This document shows, one piece after another, positions 23,272-31,079 of a stretch of 64,000 bases of DNA. The notes beneath the pieces are model-generated. The model was not told the origin of the DNA. It worked only from the letters and a program-made list of their open reading frames with translations, and ran no database searches. The DNA is from a virus: positions 1-64,000 of the IMG/VR virus record IMGVR_UViG_3300028800_000003; one strand, written 5' to 3'. The translations under genes were made by a program, and so were the position numbers. Within the stretch, counting starts at the first letter, position 1. Every line of letters starts with the position of its first letter.

Positions 23272-23465
23272 CCGTCAACGTCGAAAGATATGCGCGACAT
23301 GGAATGTCTGGAAGGCACTACATCAACACAACGACCGGCCAGGAGTATTGGATACTCAATGGCGTCGCCAAGTTGATCGGCGGTCCAAGCTATATACCGC
23401 GCAAAGGCACCGCGCTCGCCTGCCTGGAAACCGTCAAATCTTTCAAGTCAGAAGGAAAGCAATGA
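23268..23465 (+). CDS. Hypothetical protein, 65 aa
   Basis: MTVNVERYARHGMSGRHYIN... small basic protein, with ATGA overlaps to both neighbours. Function unknown. Confidence 0.6.
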   Translation: MTVNVERYARHGMSGRHYINTTTGQEYWILNGVAKLIGGPSYIPRKGTALACLETVKSFKSEGKQ

Positions 23466-23758
23466 AAAAGAAAAATCATCACCGCGCCCGGCCGATGCCG
23501 GCCGAAGCGCTGCGGGAGTGGCGCGAGAAAATGCAGCTCACGCAGACCAACGCCGCGGCTCTGCTCGGCATGTCCAAGGTCGCACTAAGCCGCGCCGAGC
23601 ACAATGGCGCCCCGCTCTACATCGCCTATGCCTGCGCAGCGCTCGCCGACGGATCGAAGCCGTGGGGCATCAGAAAGGATGCGTTGCATCAATATCGGAG
23701 CGAACGCAAGATCGATGGCCGTCACGTTGAACTGAAAGCGCTGGAGGCAGCGGCATGA
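23462..23758 (+). CDS. XRE-type helix-turn-helix protein, 98 aa
   Basis: Residues about 15-60 ('EALREWREKMQLTQTNAAAL' and 'LGMSKVALSRAEHNG') form a Cro/C1-type helix-turn-helix with the LTQ and SKVALSR helices. It is likely a DNA-binding regulator such as a Cro-like or antitoxin-like protein, though it is far from the repressor. ATGA overlaps on both sides. Confidence 0.75.
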   Translation: MKKKNHHRARPMPAEALREWREKMQLTQTNAAALLGMSKVALSRAEHNGAPLYIAYACAALADGSKPWGIRKDALHQYRSERKIDGRHVELKALEAAA

Positions 23759-23853
23759 ACTGGAAACTCGGCGATACCGTTCTCGATAAGGAACACAACG
23801 TCACCGGCACGATTGTCGGACTCCATAAGACATACGCCTGGATGCCAACATGA
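23755..23853 (+). CDS. Microprotein, 32 aa
   Basis: MNWKLGDTVLDKEHNVTGTI and 12 more residues, resembling the first strands of the KOW-like proteins in this operon. It overlaps both neighbours by ATGA. Possibly a truncated copy of such a domain. Confidence 0.45.
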   Translation: MNWKLGDTVLDKEHNVTGTIVGLHKTYAWMPT

Positions 23854-23933
23854 CTGACTTTGAACGTGGCTTTATTTGGGGCTGCACATTGACCGGGGTG
23901 GCGATGATTATGCTGTATTGCCTCAATGTTTGA
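23850..23933 (+). CDS. Membrane microprotein, 27 aa
   Basis: MTDFERGFIWGCTLTGVAMI and seven residues: one hydrophobic helix. Overlapping start and stop codons tie it to both neighbours. Function unknown. Confidence 0.5.
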   Translation: MTDFERGFIWGCTLTGVAMIMLYCLNV

Positions 23934-24279
23934 CCTGAAACGTCCATGCGTTAACTGTCCGTTCCGCAAAGGCCAGGGCGAGCGCTTCCGGCTTCCCAGG
24001 CTGCGCCTGCGCGAAATCAAGCGCGGGCCAGCCTTCCAGTGCCACAAGACCGTCGACTACAGCGACGGCGACTCCGATGGCCAGCCAGGGGATCGGCCGC
24101 AGCAGTGCGCCGGCCTGATGGCCGTGCTGCATCGTGAGAACGAGCACAATCAGATCATGCAGGTCGCGGAACGGATCGGCGGCATCACCTTCGACAATAT
24201 AGACCCAGATCAGGAAGCCTACGCCTCTTGGAATGACGTGTTATGCGCTCATGGCGCGATCGATGATGATGCAGATTAG
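23926..24279 (+). CDS. Cysteine-rich conserved phage protein, 117 aa
   Basis: The N-terminal 'RPCVNCPFRK' and later 'FQCHKTVDY' and 'QCAGLMAVLHRENEH' give a Cys/His set typical of small metal-binding phage proteins in the DUF6283 style. Function unknown. It is the last gene of the rightward operon. Confidence 0.7.
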   Translation: MFDLKRPCVNCPFRKGQGERFRLPRLRLREIKRGPAFQCHKTVDYSDGDSDGQPGDRPQQCAGLMAVLHRENEHNQIMQVAERIGGITFDNIDPDQEAYASWNDVLCAHGAIDDDAD

Positions 24280-24282
24280 GGG

Positions 24283-24411
24283 TTGTACCTGATCGAATTT
24301 TGGCGTATATGAGGCGTCTACCTCGTACCCGGATGCTTTTGCTCCGTGTGAGAGATAGGGGTTAACTTTAAGCGCGGCGGCCTTCCGGCTCGCCGCGTCT
24401 TTTTTTACGCC
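24283..24411 (+). ncRNA. Candidate trans-acting small RNA
   Basis: A promoter-like pair, TTGTAC (24283-24288) and TATATG (24306-24311) 17 bases apart, would start a transcript near 24318. A terminator ends it at about 24406. Nothing in the transcript looks like a gene. It contains GCTTTTGCTCCGTGTGAGAG followed by ATAGGGGTTAAC, the complement of the ACCCCTRTCT-plus-CGGAG leaders found before many phage genes. The match to the leader at 9951-9982 is almost complete. Such an RNA of about 90 bases could pair with the ribosome-binding sites of those mRNAs. Alternatively the block is a relic leader on the minus strand that has lost its gene. Confidence 0.5.
24373..24406 (+). terminator. Rho-independent terminator
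   Basis: CGCGGCG (24373-24379) and CGCCGCG (24391-24397) form a 7-bp stem around an 11-base loop, followed by TCTTTTTTT. It works only for plus-strand transcription, since no T-run follows on the other strand. Confidence 0.8.
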
Positions 24412-25013
24412 GCCACCAGGACCCGGCGCCGCGCGGTCTGTTTCGGCATCATGAATTTTACCTTAGTCCAGATCACCTCGCATTGCAGACCCTTGCGATC
24501 GAGGACACGGCGCTTGGACAGATGCAGAGCCCGTGCCACACGCTGCGCCGAGCGCCCTTGCCCGAGCATATAGATCAGCTTCCAATCGCGCACCTTGATC
24601 GCCTCCGTCCTGCCTACCAGACACTCCTTGAATACCCGCGTGATGGTATCCATCAGCTTTTGTTCCTCCGGCGTCGCGTCGCGGCGAATACCGTACACGA
24701 CATCGGCAGGCTCGCCGGCTGCGATCTCCGCGGCGCGCTGCTTTTCTATTTCGTACAGCATCTCCTCGATTGTCTTGTAGCCCCAGGCGGCGAGGTCTTG
24801 CTGTGTCACGCCGTGAGCCATGTTGGCCAGTGGAGAACTGTTCGGCGCGATCGGAAAACCGCGCACCCGCATCCGACGTTCGATGTCGGCAGCGTTTTTG
24901 ATGACTTCGAAGACGATTTCCCCGCCGGTCACCTTGCGATTTTTCCAGAGCGCGTATCGGGCACTGGCCAAAGCCTGCCCGATCGCCTGCTGATCATCTT
25001 CATTCCAGGTCAT
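24405..25013 (-). CDS. Conserved phage protein with C-terminal helix-turn-helix, 202 aa
   Basis: The start at 25013 is the first ATG (MTWNEDDQQAIGQALASARY...) after the SSB gene. The part 'ALWKNRKVTGGEIVFEVIKN' and 'ADIERRMRVRGFPI' recurs in phage replication clusters. Near the end, 'RSAQRVARALHLSKRRVLDR' looks like a helix-turn-helix. Probably a DNA-binding protein of the replication module; exact role unknown. Confidence 0.65.
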   Translation of the reverse strand: MTWNEDDQQAIGQALASARYALWKNRKVTGGEIVFEVIKNAADIERRMRVRGFPIAPNSSPLANMAHGVTQQDLAAWGYKTIEEMLYEIEKQRAAEIAAGEPADVVYGIRRDATPEEQKLMDTITRVFKECLVGRTEAIKVRDWKLIYMLGQGRSAQRVARALHLSKRRVLDRKGLQCEVIWTKVKFMMPKQTARRRVLVAA

Positions 25014-25023
25014 TGCCAAAACC

Positions 25024-25509
25024 TCAGAACGGAATTTCGTCGTCGATCGGCGGCGCCGATTGGCGCTGCTGCCGGGCTTGCGCGCTCGGGCCAGGCGAAC
25101 CAAAATCATCGCCGCCAGATTGTTGCTCCTGGTCGCCACCGTTGCTGTTGCTGTTGCTGTTGTTGCCAATCAGCGTGATGGAGCCGTCGTAGGCCTGCAA
25201 CACCACCTCGGTCGAGTAGCGATCCGTGCCGCTCTGATCCTGCCACTTGCGCGTTTGCAGTTTGCCCTCGATGTAGACCTGCGAGCCTTTTTTCAGATAC
25301 CGCTCGACGATCTTGCACAGACCTTCATTGAAGATCACGACGCGGTGCCACTCGACCTTCTCGCGACGCTCACCGCTTTGCTTGTCCTTCCAGGTGTCAG
25401 AGGTAGCGATACGCAGATTGGCGATCGGTCGACCGTCTTGCGTGCGACGAATCTCAGGATCGGCGCCGAGGCGACCGAGCAGAATGACTTTGTTGACCGA
25501 ACCGGCCAT
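25024..25509 (-). CDS. ssb: Single-stranded DNA-binding protein
   Basis: The 161-residue protein has the OB-fold of bacterial SSB ('[20 protein letters not shown]', '[20 protein letters not shown]', '[17 protein letters not shown]'), a Gln/Asn-rich linker and the acidic tip DDEIPF that recruits partner proteins. It coats single-stranded DNA during phage replication and recombination. The linker contains an NSNSNS run made by a GTT/GCT hexanucleotide repeat (about 25141-25165). A leader with ACCCCTAC and ACGGAGCAAA precedes it, although the gene directly follows the helicase gene. Confidence 0.97.
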   Translation of the reverse strand: MAGSVNKVILLGRLGADPEIRRTQDGRPIANLRIATSDTWKDKQSGERREKVEWHRVVIFNEGLCKIVERYLKKGSQVYIEGKLQTRKWQDQSGTDRYSTEVVLQAYDGSITLIGNNSNSNSNGGDQEQQSGGDDFGSPGPSAQARQQRQSAPPIDDEIPF

Positions 25510-25540
25510 GGTGTTTGCTCCGTTGTGTGTAGGGGTTATG
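25508..25540 (-). promoter_or_regulatory. ACCCCTAC/GGAG leader of ssb
   Basis: On the minus strand this reads ATAACCCCTACACACAACGG then AGCAAACACC before the ATG at 25509. It fits the leader family and overlaps the end of the helicase gene. The GGAGCAAA part is complementary to the candidate small RNA. Confidence 0.55.
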
Positions 25541-27101
25541 CCGCTTGTTTTTCACGCTGGGCGTCGGTGCGGCGTTTCGACTTTGCCCATGCAATGTTTC
25601 GTGACGTAATCCAGGATGAAGTTTCTACGCTGATCTGATCCGCAGGCGCAACATTTTTTGTCACTGGCCACACACCGAATTTCTCGCGGTATTTGTTCAG
25701 CGCCCAGCCTTCCTTGTAGCCCTTGTCGAGCGCGTATCGTTTCAATTCACCGAGGACGACATTCTTTTCCTCCAGCGTATATGTGCGTCCGTCTTTCTTC
25801 GCCTGTTTCAGCTCCTCCAGCTTGCCGGACTTGACCTCGACGCCTTCGAGTGGGCCAATGCGTTCGGCAACGAAGCCGCAGGCCGGACACTTTGCCATTC
25901 TGGCACGTTTAAGGAACCCGCACTGCGGGCACTCCTTCGGCAGCCGGACCTGAATGTCTTCGCTCGCGGTCTCCTTGGTCTTGCCATCGTTCAACTTATT
26001 GTGGCTGGCATCGATGTCGGTGACGAAGCCGAGACGCAAGTGATTGTCGCTGTGATCAAGAATCAAGCAATGGTCCTTGCCATCGGCGGTGCGCAGACCG
26101 CGACCGACGATCTGCACGAATAACATTTCCGACTTGGTCGGGCGCGCCAGAACGATGCAGCGGACATCCCAGTCGACGCCAGTGGTAAGCGTACCGACGT
26201 TGACCACTACCTCGATCGAGCGGTCACGAAATCCGTTCTCGATTTGCTGGCGTTCCTCGCGCGGGGTACTGGCGTCCTGATAGGCCGCATTCACGCCTGC
26301 CGCGGTGAATTGTTCCTGCAACAGCTTGGCGTGATCGCAATCTACCGCAAACACCAGCGTCGGCCGCCGCTCTGCCTTCTCTAGCCAGGTCTTGACGATG
26401 TCGGCGACCAAGAACTTGTTGCTCATGCGCGCCGACAGGTCGGACTCGTTGTAGTCTCCGGCCACGATTCGCACGCCGGTTAGATCGGGATGGCTCGGTG
26501 CGAATACCTTGAAATCGGACAGGCGCCCTTTGTCGATCAGTTCTTGCGTCGTGATCGGACGCACGAAGCCTGGGAAAAATGCCCCTAGCCCTTTCGTCCA
26601 TGGCGTCGCCGACAGGCCGATGAACGGCACCTTCTGCCACTCCGGTCGCGTCAACCAATCCTCGTAAAAACGGAACCATTTATGCACCTCGTCGATGATG
26701 ACGAGGTCGGCCTCTGGAACCCGCGGGCGACGCTGCAATGTCTGCACGCTGGCGACCTGTACCGGCCGGCTCCAATCGGTCATTTCGTGATTGGCCTGGA
26801 TCACGCCAACATCGCGAATGCCGTCCTCATAAAAGCGCCGCACTGTCTGATCGACCAGGCTGATCGCCGGAACGGTGAAGATCAGGCGCTTGTTGTTGTC
26901 GAGCACGTTGTTGACCAGTTGCGCCGACAGCACGGTCTTGCCGTAGCCGGTCGGTGCCTGCATGACGACGCGCGGCAGGTTGCGTTGTGCTTCGGCCATA
27001 TTGCCGCGTGCTTCTGCCTCACGCCGGTTCTGATTGAGGCGCGCCAGCTCCCATCGCAAACCGTCAATACCGTTTACCTGATCGTCACGCAGCTCGCGCA
27101 T
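25536..27101 (-). CDS. SF2 DNA helicase with C-terminal zinc motif
   Basis: All main superfamily 2 motifs are present in the 521 residues: motif I APTGYGKT (49-56), motif II DEVH (137-140), motif III SATP (164-167) and motif [10 protein letters not shown] (330-337). A CPQC/CPAC zinc motif lies at 391-408. It probably unwinds DNA at the replication fork. The ATG at 27101 is preferred over a GTG at 27113 because it follows GAGGTGAGGGAG. It overlaps the primase gene by 17 bases. Confidence 0.93.
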   Translation of the reverse strand: MRELRDDQVNGIDGLRWELARLNQNRREAEARGNMAEAQRNLPRVVMQAPTGYGKTVLSAQLVNNVLDNNKRLIFTVPAISLVDQTVRRFYEDGIRDVGVIQANHEMTDWSRPVQVASVQTLQRRPRVPEADLVIIDEVHKWFRFYEDWLTRPEWQKVPFIGLSATPWTKGLGAFFPGFVRPITTQELIDKGRLSDFKVFAPSHPDLTGVRIVAGDYNESDLSARMSNKFLVADIVKTWLEKAERRPTLVFAVDCDHAKLLQEQFTAAGVNAAYQDASTPREERQQIENGFRDRSIEVVVNVGTLTTGVDWDVRCIVLARPTKSEMLFVQIVGRGLRTADGKDHCLILDHSDNHLRLGFVTDIDASHNKLNDGKTKETASEDIQVRLPKECPQCGFLKRARMAKCPACGFVAERIGPLEGVEVKSGKLEELKQAKKDGRTYTLEEKNVVLGELKRYALDKGYKEGWALNKYREKFGVWPVTKNVAPADQISVETSSWITSRNIAWAKSKRRTDAQREKQAA

Positions 27102-28104
27102 TGACTCCCTCACCTCGCAACATTGTCAGTCCGTGGCAGAACGCGCGCGCTTCGCTACGCATCACCAGCCAAACATCGTTCCAATCGTCTCCAGTATTCG
27201 ACGGAATGCGCACCTCGACAGTGAGGTCTCGCTTTTTCAGGTCGTCTGTCGACAGATGCCGAGCGAGCATGAAAGCTGCGCTCTGGCCGACAAAGTTGGA
27301 GTCGTTATCGCCGAACACGATGACGCGCTTGACGCCGGCCGGTGGCTGCCAAGCCTGCAAGCCGACCTCGTTGATCGCTGGCCACACCGGAATGCGATAG
27401 ATCAGCGACGCCGCACGCGCGGTCTCGATGCCTTCGGCAACGCCAATGGTCTCGGCAACGCCACCCAGGCGCACCGCAGCTCCTTTCGGAAACGGGCCAG
27501 GCATCAGCTTGCGACACGGATCGACGTTCGCCTTGCGGCCGTCTGCGGTCAGGAACGTCCGGTGAATTGTCGTCGGCGTGCCGTTCACGTCGCGCACCAT
27601 GGCGATCATGCCGTGGTGTTCCGACCGCGCGCCGGTGCGAGGGTCCTTGTGATACATCGCCGGCACGTAGCGCAGGTCAGGGTCGATCCAATTCAGACCG
27701 CCCCGCATCTCAAAATAGAGCGCTACAGGATCGTTTTTCTCGACTGGCCGCCCACTCGCCCACAGACGATTGCAAGCGGCCTTGTGGTCGATTTTACGGG
27801 CCGGCTTTTTCGCGGGCGCGTCCTTCGGCAAGTTCCCGATGATCTCGTCGACACGTTTGCACGCTTCGGCAAAATCCCAGCCGCGGAACTTGGCGATCAG
27901 ATTGATGCCCTTGCCGGCGCCGCACTGCCGGCAGATGTAGTCGCCGTCACCATGCCGATCGTCATAGGTGAATCGATCGCGGCCCCCGCACAACGGACAC
28001 GGCTGCGCTTTGCCATTAAGGATCGACAGAGGAAGGTCGAGGGCGGGCAGGATTTCCGCCCAGCGCCCGTGCGAGGCTTCGATGGTGTTGGTGTTACGAG
28101 TCAC
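27085..28104 (-). CDS. DNA primase with zinc ribbon and Toprim domain
   Basis: The 339-residue protein has an N-terminal zinc ribbon, CPLC (36-39) and CRQC (58-61), of the Prim_Zn_Ribbon type. The later part 'ETIGVAEGIETARAASLIY' and 'VKRVIVFGDNDSNFVGQSAA' is a Toprim_3-like catalytic core with the conserved Glu and DxD-like pair. It makes RNA primers at the fork, next to the helicase and SSB genes. Its start overlaps the stop of the replication protein upstream. Confidence 0.92.
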   Translation of the reverse strand: MTRNTNTIEASHGRWAEILPALDLPLSILNGKAQPCPLCGGRDRFTYDDRHGDGDYICRQCGAGKGINLIAKFRGWDFAEACKRVDEIIGNLPKDAPAKKPARKIDHKAACNRLWASGRPVEKNDPVALYFEMRGGLNWIDPDLRYVPAMYHKDPRTGARSEHHGMIAMVRDVNGTPTTIHRTFLTADGRKANVDPCRKLMPGPFPKGAAVRLGGVAETIGVAEGIETARAASLIYRIPVWPAINEVGLQAWQPPAGVKRVIVFGDNDSNFVGQSAAFMLARHLSTDDLKKRDLTVEVRIPSNTGDDWNDVWLVMRSEARAFCHGLTMLRGEGVNARAA

Positions 28105-28583
28105 TTAAACACCTCCTCCTCGTCTTGAATCCCCTTCCTTTCCCCTTCCCTTCCCTTCCCTTCCCCTTTACGAGAAAGGGAACGCGTGGTTGACGCGTCG
28201 GCCACGCGTGCGGCACGCGTAGAAATGCTGTCTTCATGGGGTGAAGGCAGCTTGCTTGGCGATTCGCGATTGTTGATGACCTGATGATCATGCCAGGTCG
28301 GGATGAAGCCGTAATCCTCGCCGTCGAACGCGTACTTGACGACAAAGCCACGCGTGGCCAACGCGTCGAGCACGCGTGAAAAATCGATGTCGTCGTATGG
28401 CAGGCAGTAGGTTTTCAATGTGCGCGGCCGCCAACAGAAACGACCTTCGCGATCCACCACGGTGAACAGCGCGATGAAGGCAAGCCGTAGCGGCAAGCCA
28501 GTTTCTTTCTCGGCGTCAAACAGCTTCTCGTGCTTGAACAGGCCGGGTTTTACGGTACGGATGCGGGGCTCTTGCATCGGCAT
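28101..28583 (-). CDS. Phage replication initiation-like protein
   Basis: The first 110 residues (RIRTVKPGLFKHEKLFDAEK, then LPLRLAFIALFTVVDREGRF) match a widespread phage protein associated with replication, with a winged-helix-like N terminus ('FSRVLDALATRGFVV', 'INNRESPSKLP'). The C-terminal 50 residues are low in complexity (GEGKGREGERKG). The gene body contains two arrays of ACGCGT at exact 11-bp steps and a G-rich run, so the origin of replication is probably inside it, as in the lambda O gene. The protein would then bind its own gene. This last step is inference. Confidence 0.75.
   Translation of the reverse strand: MPMQEPRIRTVKPGLFKHEKLFDAEKETGLPLRLAFIALFTVVDREGRFCWRPRTLKTYCLPYDDIDFSRVLDALATRGFVVKYAFDGEDYGFIPTWHDHQVINNRESPSKLPSPHEDSISTRAARVADASTTRSLSRKGEGKGREGERKGIQDEEEVFK
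28131..28166 (-). repeat. Homopurine tract with G-quadruplex pattern
   Basis: The minus strand has at least four GGG runs separated by AA over 36 bases, with no pyrimidine. This can form a G-quadruplex or triplex. It lies in the 3' end of the replication protein gene, next to the ACGCGT array. Confidence 0.7.
28182..28377. repeat. ACGCGT iterons at 11-bp spacing, candidate replication origin
   Basis: ACGCGT starts at 28182, 28193, 28204 and 28215, each 11 bp apart. A second array starts at 28328, 28350, 28361 and 28372, also in 11-bp steps, with a degenerate copy (ACGACA) at 28339. The step is not a multiple of three, so the coding frame cannot explain it. Sites on the same face of the helix are typical of iterons bound by a replication initiator. 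The 113 bases between the arrays are less GC-rich and could be the melting region. Confidence 0.65.
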
Positions 28584-28586
28584 TTA

Positions 28587-29108
28587 TTATGCGCCCTCCT
28601 GCCGCACTCGAATTTCCGCCAGACAGATTTTCTCAAACTCGCGGAACGCGAATTGCGCGCCGCCGCGGCCGCACGCTGACTTGGCAGCACCATTCACGAA
28701 ATCGAAGCCCAACTTTTTTATGAAACGCTGGATCAGTTTCATGTTGACGCTGGCCATGCTGATACCTGGCGCTTGGTCCTTAAACACCAGGACGATGTCA
28801 TCGATCTGGACTTTCAACAGGTCGGCTCTGGCCTTCCGTCTGGTCTCTTGGGCTTGTCTGGCAGAATGCCTCTTGGCGGCTCTGAAAAAATCGTCCACGC
28901 CGACGCCGAAACCGAAACCGGTAAACGCAAACGGATCGACCTCGGTCACATGGACCTTGATGGTCGGTGATTGACCGCCGGTGCGCACCAGTTCGGCGAT
29001 GTCGTGCAGCCCGACCTTTTTCAACATGCGGGCAGCATTCAGCACCTCGCCGTCATGGTCAGACGACAACATCAGGATCAGCTTTGCAGCTCGTTCTCGA
29101 TCGATCAT
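28587..29108 (-). CDS. Hypothetical protein of the replication cluster, 173 aa
   Basis: The N terminus 'AAKLILMLSSDHDGEVLNAA' with 'RMLKKVGLHDIAELV' is the pattern seen in DUF2786-like phage proteins, followed by a helical basic half. Function unknown. Confidence 0.65.
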   Translation of the reverse strand: MIDRERAAKLILMLSSDHDGEVLNAARMLKKVGLHDIAELVRTGGQSPTIKVHVTEVDPFAFTGFGFGVGVDDFFRAAKRHSARQAQETRRKARADLLKVQIDDIVLVFKDQAPGISMASVNMKLIQRFIKKLGFDFVNGAAKSACGRGGAQFAFREFEKICLAEIRVRQEGA

Positions 29109-29755
29109 GCCGCCTCCAGGAGTGGCACGGCGAACTTGTCGACCTCATTGCCCCAACAATCCCAGCCGAAACGACGCTCCCGAGCGAATAGCTCGACGCG
29201 CGGGCCTGGACAGAAACGTTCGATGCGAGCGAAGGCTTCGTCTGGCTTACGCGAATGCTCGCGTCGAGGTGCGAGGATAACCTCATGCACGTCGCGAGCC
29301 AGCCGCTGCGGCGCACCTGTGCGGAATAACAAACAATCTTCCGCATTTTTGCGAGTGCCGTATCCCATTCCGGTGGTTAGCAACTCGCCGTCGGCGATCT
29401 CGCTGTAATCGAAAACGCATGCCTCCAAATGCTTTTTCAGTTTCATCCAGACGAACGCACGACCGGAATAGCGAGCGCCCCAGGCATTGGCGATCTCGTC
29501 CGGGCGACGGACTGTCTTCGATTTGCCGTTGCGGTACAGCTTCGGCGATGTCACCCAGAGGAATATCCAGGCGCCGTCAGGATGCAGCAAATCAGCAACC
29601 GGCAACGCCGCGATGTCAGCGTCAGTCATTCGCTTGTAATGCTGCGGGCGTCCTTTGGTGCCGGCTATGAACCGCGTCGGCGGATCGAGCAACACACAAC
29701 GATAGGCGTTGCGTCGCAGTCCAGCGAACGCATGACCAGGAGGGAGTGTTGTCAT
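29105..29755 (-). CDS. MT-A70-like adenine methyltransferase
   Basis: The protein has the MT-A70 layout: 'YRCVLLDPPTRF' near residues 18-29, 'HYKRMTDADIAALPV', 'GAWIFLWVTSPKL', 'KNAEDCLLFRTGAPQ', 'RREHSRKPDE' and 'VELFARERRFGWDCWGNE'. The family methylates adenine N6. The catalytic DPPW is DPPT here; phage relatives with a changed fourth residue exist, so activity is likely but not certain. It could protect phage DNA or mark the origin. Confidence 0.85.
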   Translation of the reverse strand: MTTLPPGHAFAGLRRNAYRCVLLDPPTRFIAGTKGRPQHYKRMTDADIAALPVADLLHPDGAWIFLWVTSPKLYRNGKSKTVRRPDEIANAWGARYSGRAFVWMKLKKHLEACVFDYSEIADGELLTTGMGYGTRKNAEDCLLFRTGAPQRLARDVHEVILAPRREHSRKPDEAFARIERFCPGPRVELFARERRFGWDCWGNEVDKFAVPLLEAA

Positions 29756-30075
29756 GCGAATGCTTCGGCTTCTTCTGTGACGCCAGCGGCAACCCGCAAT
29801 TTATCGATAGCGTCGAGTCCAGCGGTAGTGGCGCGCCACACCTGCACGCGCACGCGGCCAGATTTTTTCATCCCGATAGGCTCGACAAAACCCAGTCGCC
29901 ACAGCTCACAACGGCGCGCACTGACAGTCTTGCGCTTCATTCTGTATTGATCGCAGATGTCTCCATCCGACAATTGCTCGCCATCGGCGAAAGCCAGCAT
30001 CACGGCCTTGCGTCCAGGCCCCCACGCTTCCTTATTGTCGGCATAGAATTTCGATGCAGTGATTAGCTCGCTCAT
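29752..30075 (-). CDS. Winged-helix DNA-binding protein, 107 aa
   Basis: 'LSDGDICDQYRMKRKTVSAR' followed by 'RCELWRLGFVEPIG' and a beta wing 'GRVRVQVWRATTAGLDAI' is a winged helix of the MarR or replication-protein type. It is coupled by ATGA overlaps within the replication operon. The precise target is unknown. Confidence 0.7.
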   Translation of the reverse strand: MSELITASKFYADNKEAWGPGRKAVMLAFADGEQLSDGDICDQYRMKRKTVSARRCELWRLGFVEPIGMKKSGRVRVQVWRATTAGLDAIDKLRVAAGVTEEAEAFA

Positions 30076-30446
30076 TGCTGCTGGCCTTCGTTACGTTGGT
30101 CCTCTCCAAACAATTCGCGCTCCCAGCCGCCGCCGTTTTTCTTGGCGCGCACCTTTATGGCGATGAAGCGGAATGGGTAAAGCGAAGCCGCGACCTTGAT
30201 CTTGACGCGCGCGTCGTCTTCCCAGAAGCCTTTCACCTCGTGACATTCCAGCACACCATCGGATGCCATGACGGCAAAGTCAGGCGTGTAGAATGTGTTG
30301 TCAGCGAGCCGCAGTTTGATGCCTTCAAACTTGTGCCAGAGCACGCGGCCGGCATACGTCTCGGCTTTCAGATGGGCGTCATACGCCGTTTCTGTTTTGT
30401 TCATTTGCCCAGCCGGAAGCCGGCCGAGTGCGAAGCGTTTGAACAT
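30072..30446 (-). CDS. DUF1064-family nuclease
   Basis: 'KTETAYDAHLKAETYAGRVL', 'FEGIKLRLADNTFYTPDFAV' and 'LECHEVKGFWEDDARVKIKV' form the DUF1064 pattern, with E-x(n)-PDF and ExK as in PD-(D/E)xK nucleases. Such phage enzymes are thought to resolve branched DNA or cut Holliday junctions. 124 residues, normal for the family. Confidence 0.85.
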   Translation of the reverse strand: MFKRFALGRLPAGQMNKTETAYDAHLKAETYAGRVLWHKFEGIKLRLADNTFYTPDFAVMASDGVLECHEVKGFWEDDARVKIKVAASLYPFRFIAIKVRAKKNGGGWERELFGEDQRNEGQQQ

Positions 30447-30473
30447 CAGCGATTTCTCTTGTGATTGATCAGG

Positions 30474-31040
30474 TCAGACCAATTCCATCTCGAATGGTTC
30501 TGGGAAATTTTTTGGAATCGGCGTCACGTTATTGCGAGAAATCTTTGCGCGTGGACGATGTCCGACGCCAAGGCGAGTTTGGCGATTGCGATGAATTGGA
30601 TGTTTCTTCGCAGTGCCCTCGGCAACGCGCTCAAAATGACGATCGCGCGCAACCTTGTTGCGGGTACGACGGCCAATCACAGTCTCGCTTGGCGACGGCG
30701 CGCGCAAAATAAGCATCTGAGATTTGAGCGCTTTGTTCTGGTCAAAAGAATCACGCACATGACCGGCTTGACCAGAAACAATGAAATGAACCGCATGCGC
30801 TGGCTTTAGGTCGGTGGCGGCGAAAACAACGTAAGCATCGCGACCGGAGCCGACATATGCCTCAATGACCTTATCGTCGCGCTTCAACCCCAAGGCTTCA
30901 ATGCAACGATACGGGTCGGCGATGACGGCGCGTTTCTGGTCCGTGCGATACGCCTTAAAGGCGGTGTTGTAGGTTGCCTCCTCCAATGGGTAGACAGTGC
31001 CATCCTGCCCTGTGTAGGTAAGTGCCTTCGGTTTAGTCAT
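30474..31040 (-). CDS. Hypothetical protein, 188 aa
   Basis: Starts MTKPKALTYTGQDGTVYPLE at 31040 after GAGGAGC. The first 110 residues look like a compact alpha/beta domain; the last 60 are very basic (RRTRNKVARDRHFERV and onwards), suggesting nucleic-acid binding. No family recognised. Confidence 0.65.
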   Translation of the reverse strand: MTKPKALTYTGQDGTVYPLEEATYNTAFKAYRTDQKRAVIADPYRCIEALGLKRDDKVIEAYVGSGRDAYVVFAATDLKPAHAVHFIVSGQAGHVRDSFDQNKALKSQMLILRAPSPSETVIGRRTRNKVARDRHFERVAEGTAKKHPIHRNRQTRLGVGHRPRAKISRNNVTPIPKNFPEPFEMELV

Positions 31041-31079
31041 AGTGCTCCTCATGAGGATTCGGGGTTTTGCAGTTTTTTT

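Noticed and set aside
24240-24364. A leftward gene using the minus-strand copy of the leader at 24338-24364
   Set aside because: No start codon follows the GGAGCAAAA at the right distance (the triplet is ATC), and the open stretch is antisense to the Cys-rich protein at 23926-24279. A relic remains possible and is mentioned as the alternative.
28182-28377. A CRISPR array
   Set aside because: The repeats are 6 bp at 11-bp steps inside a gene, far too short for repeat-spacer units. No CRISPR-like array was seen anywhere in the window.
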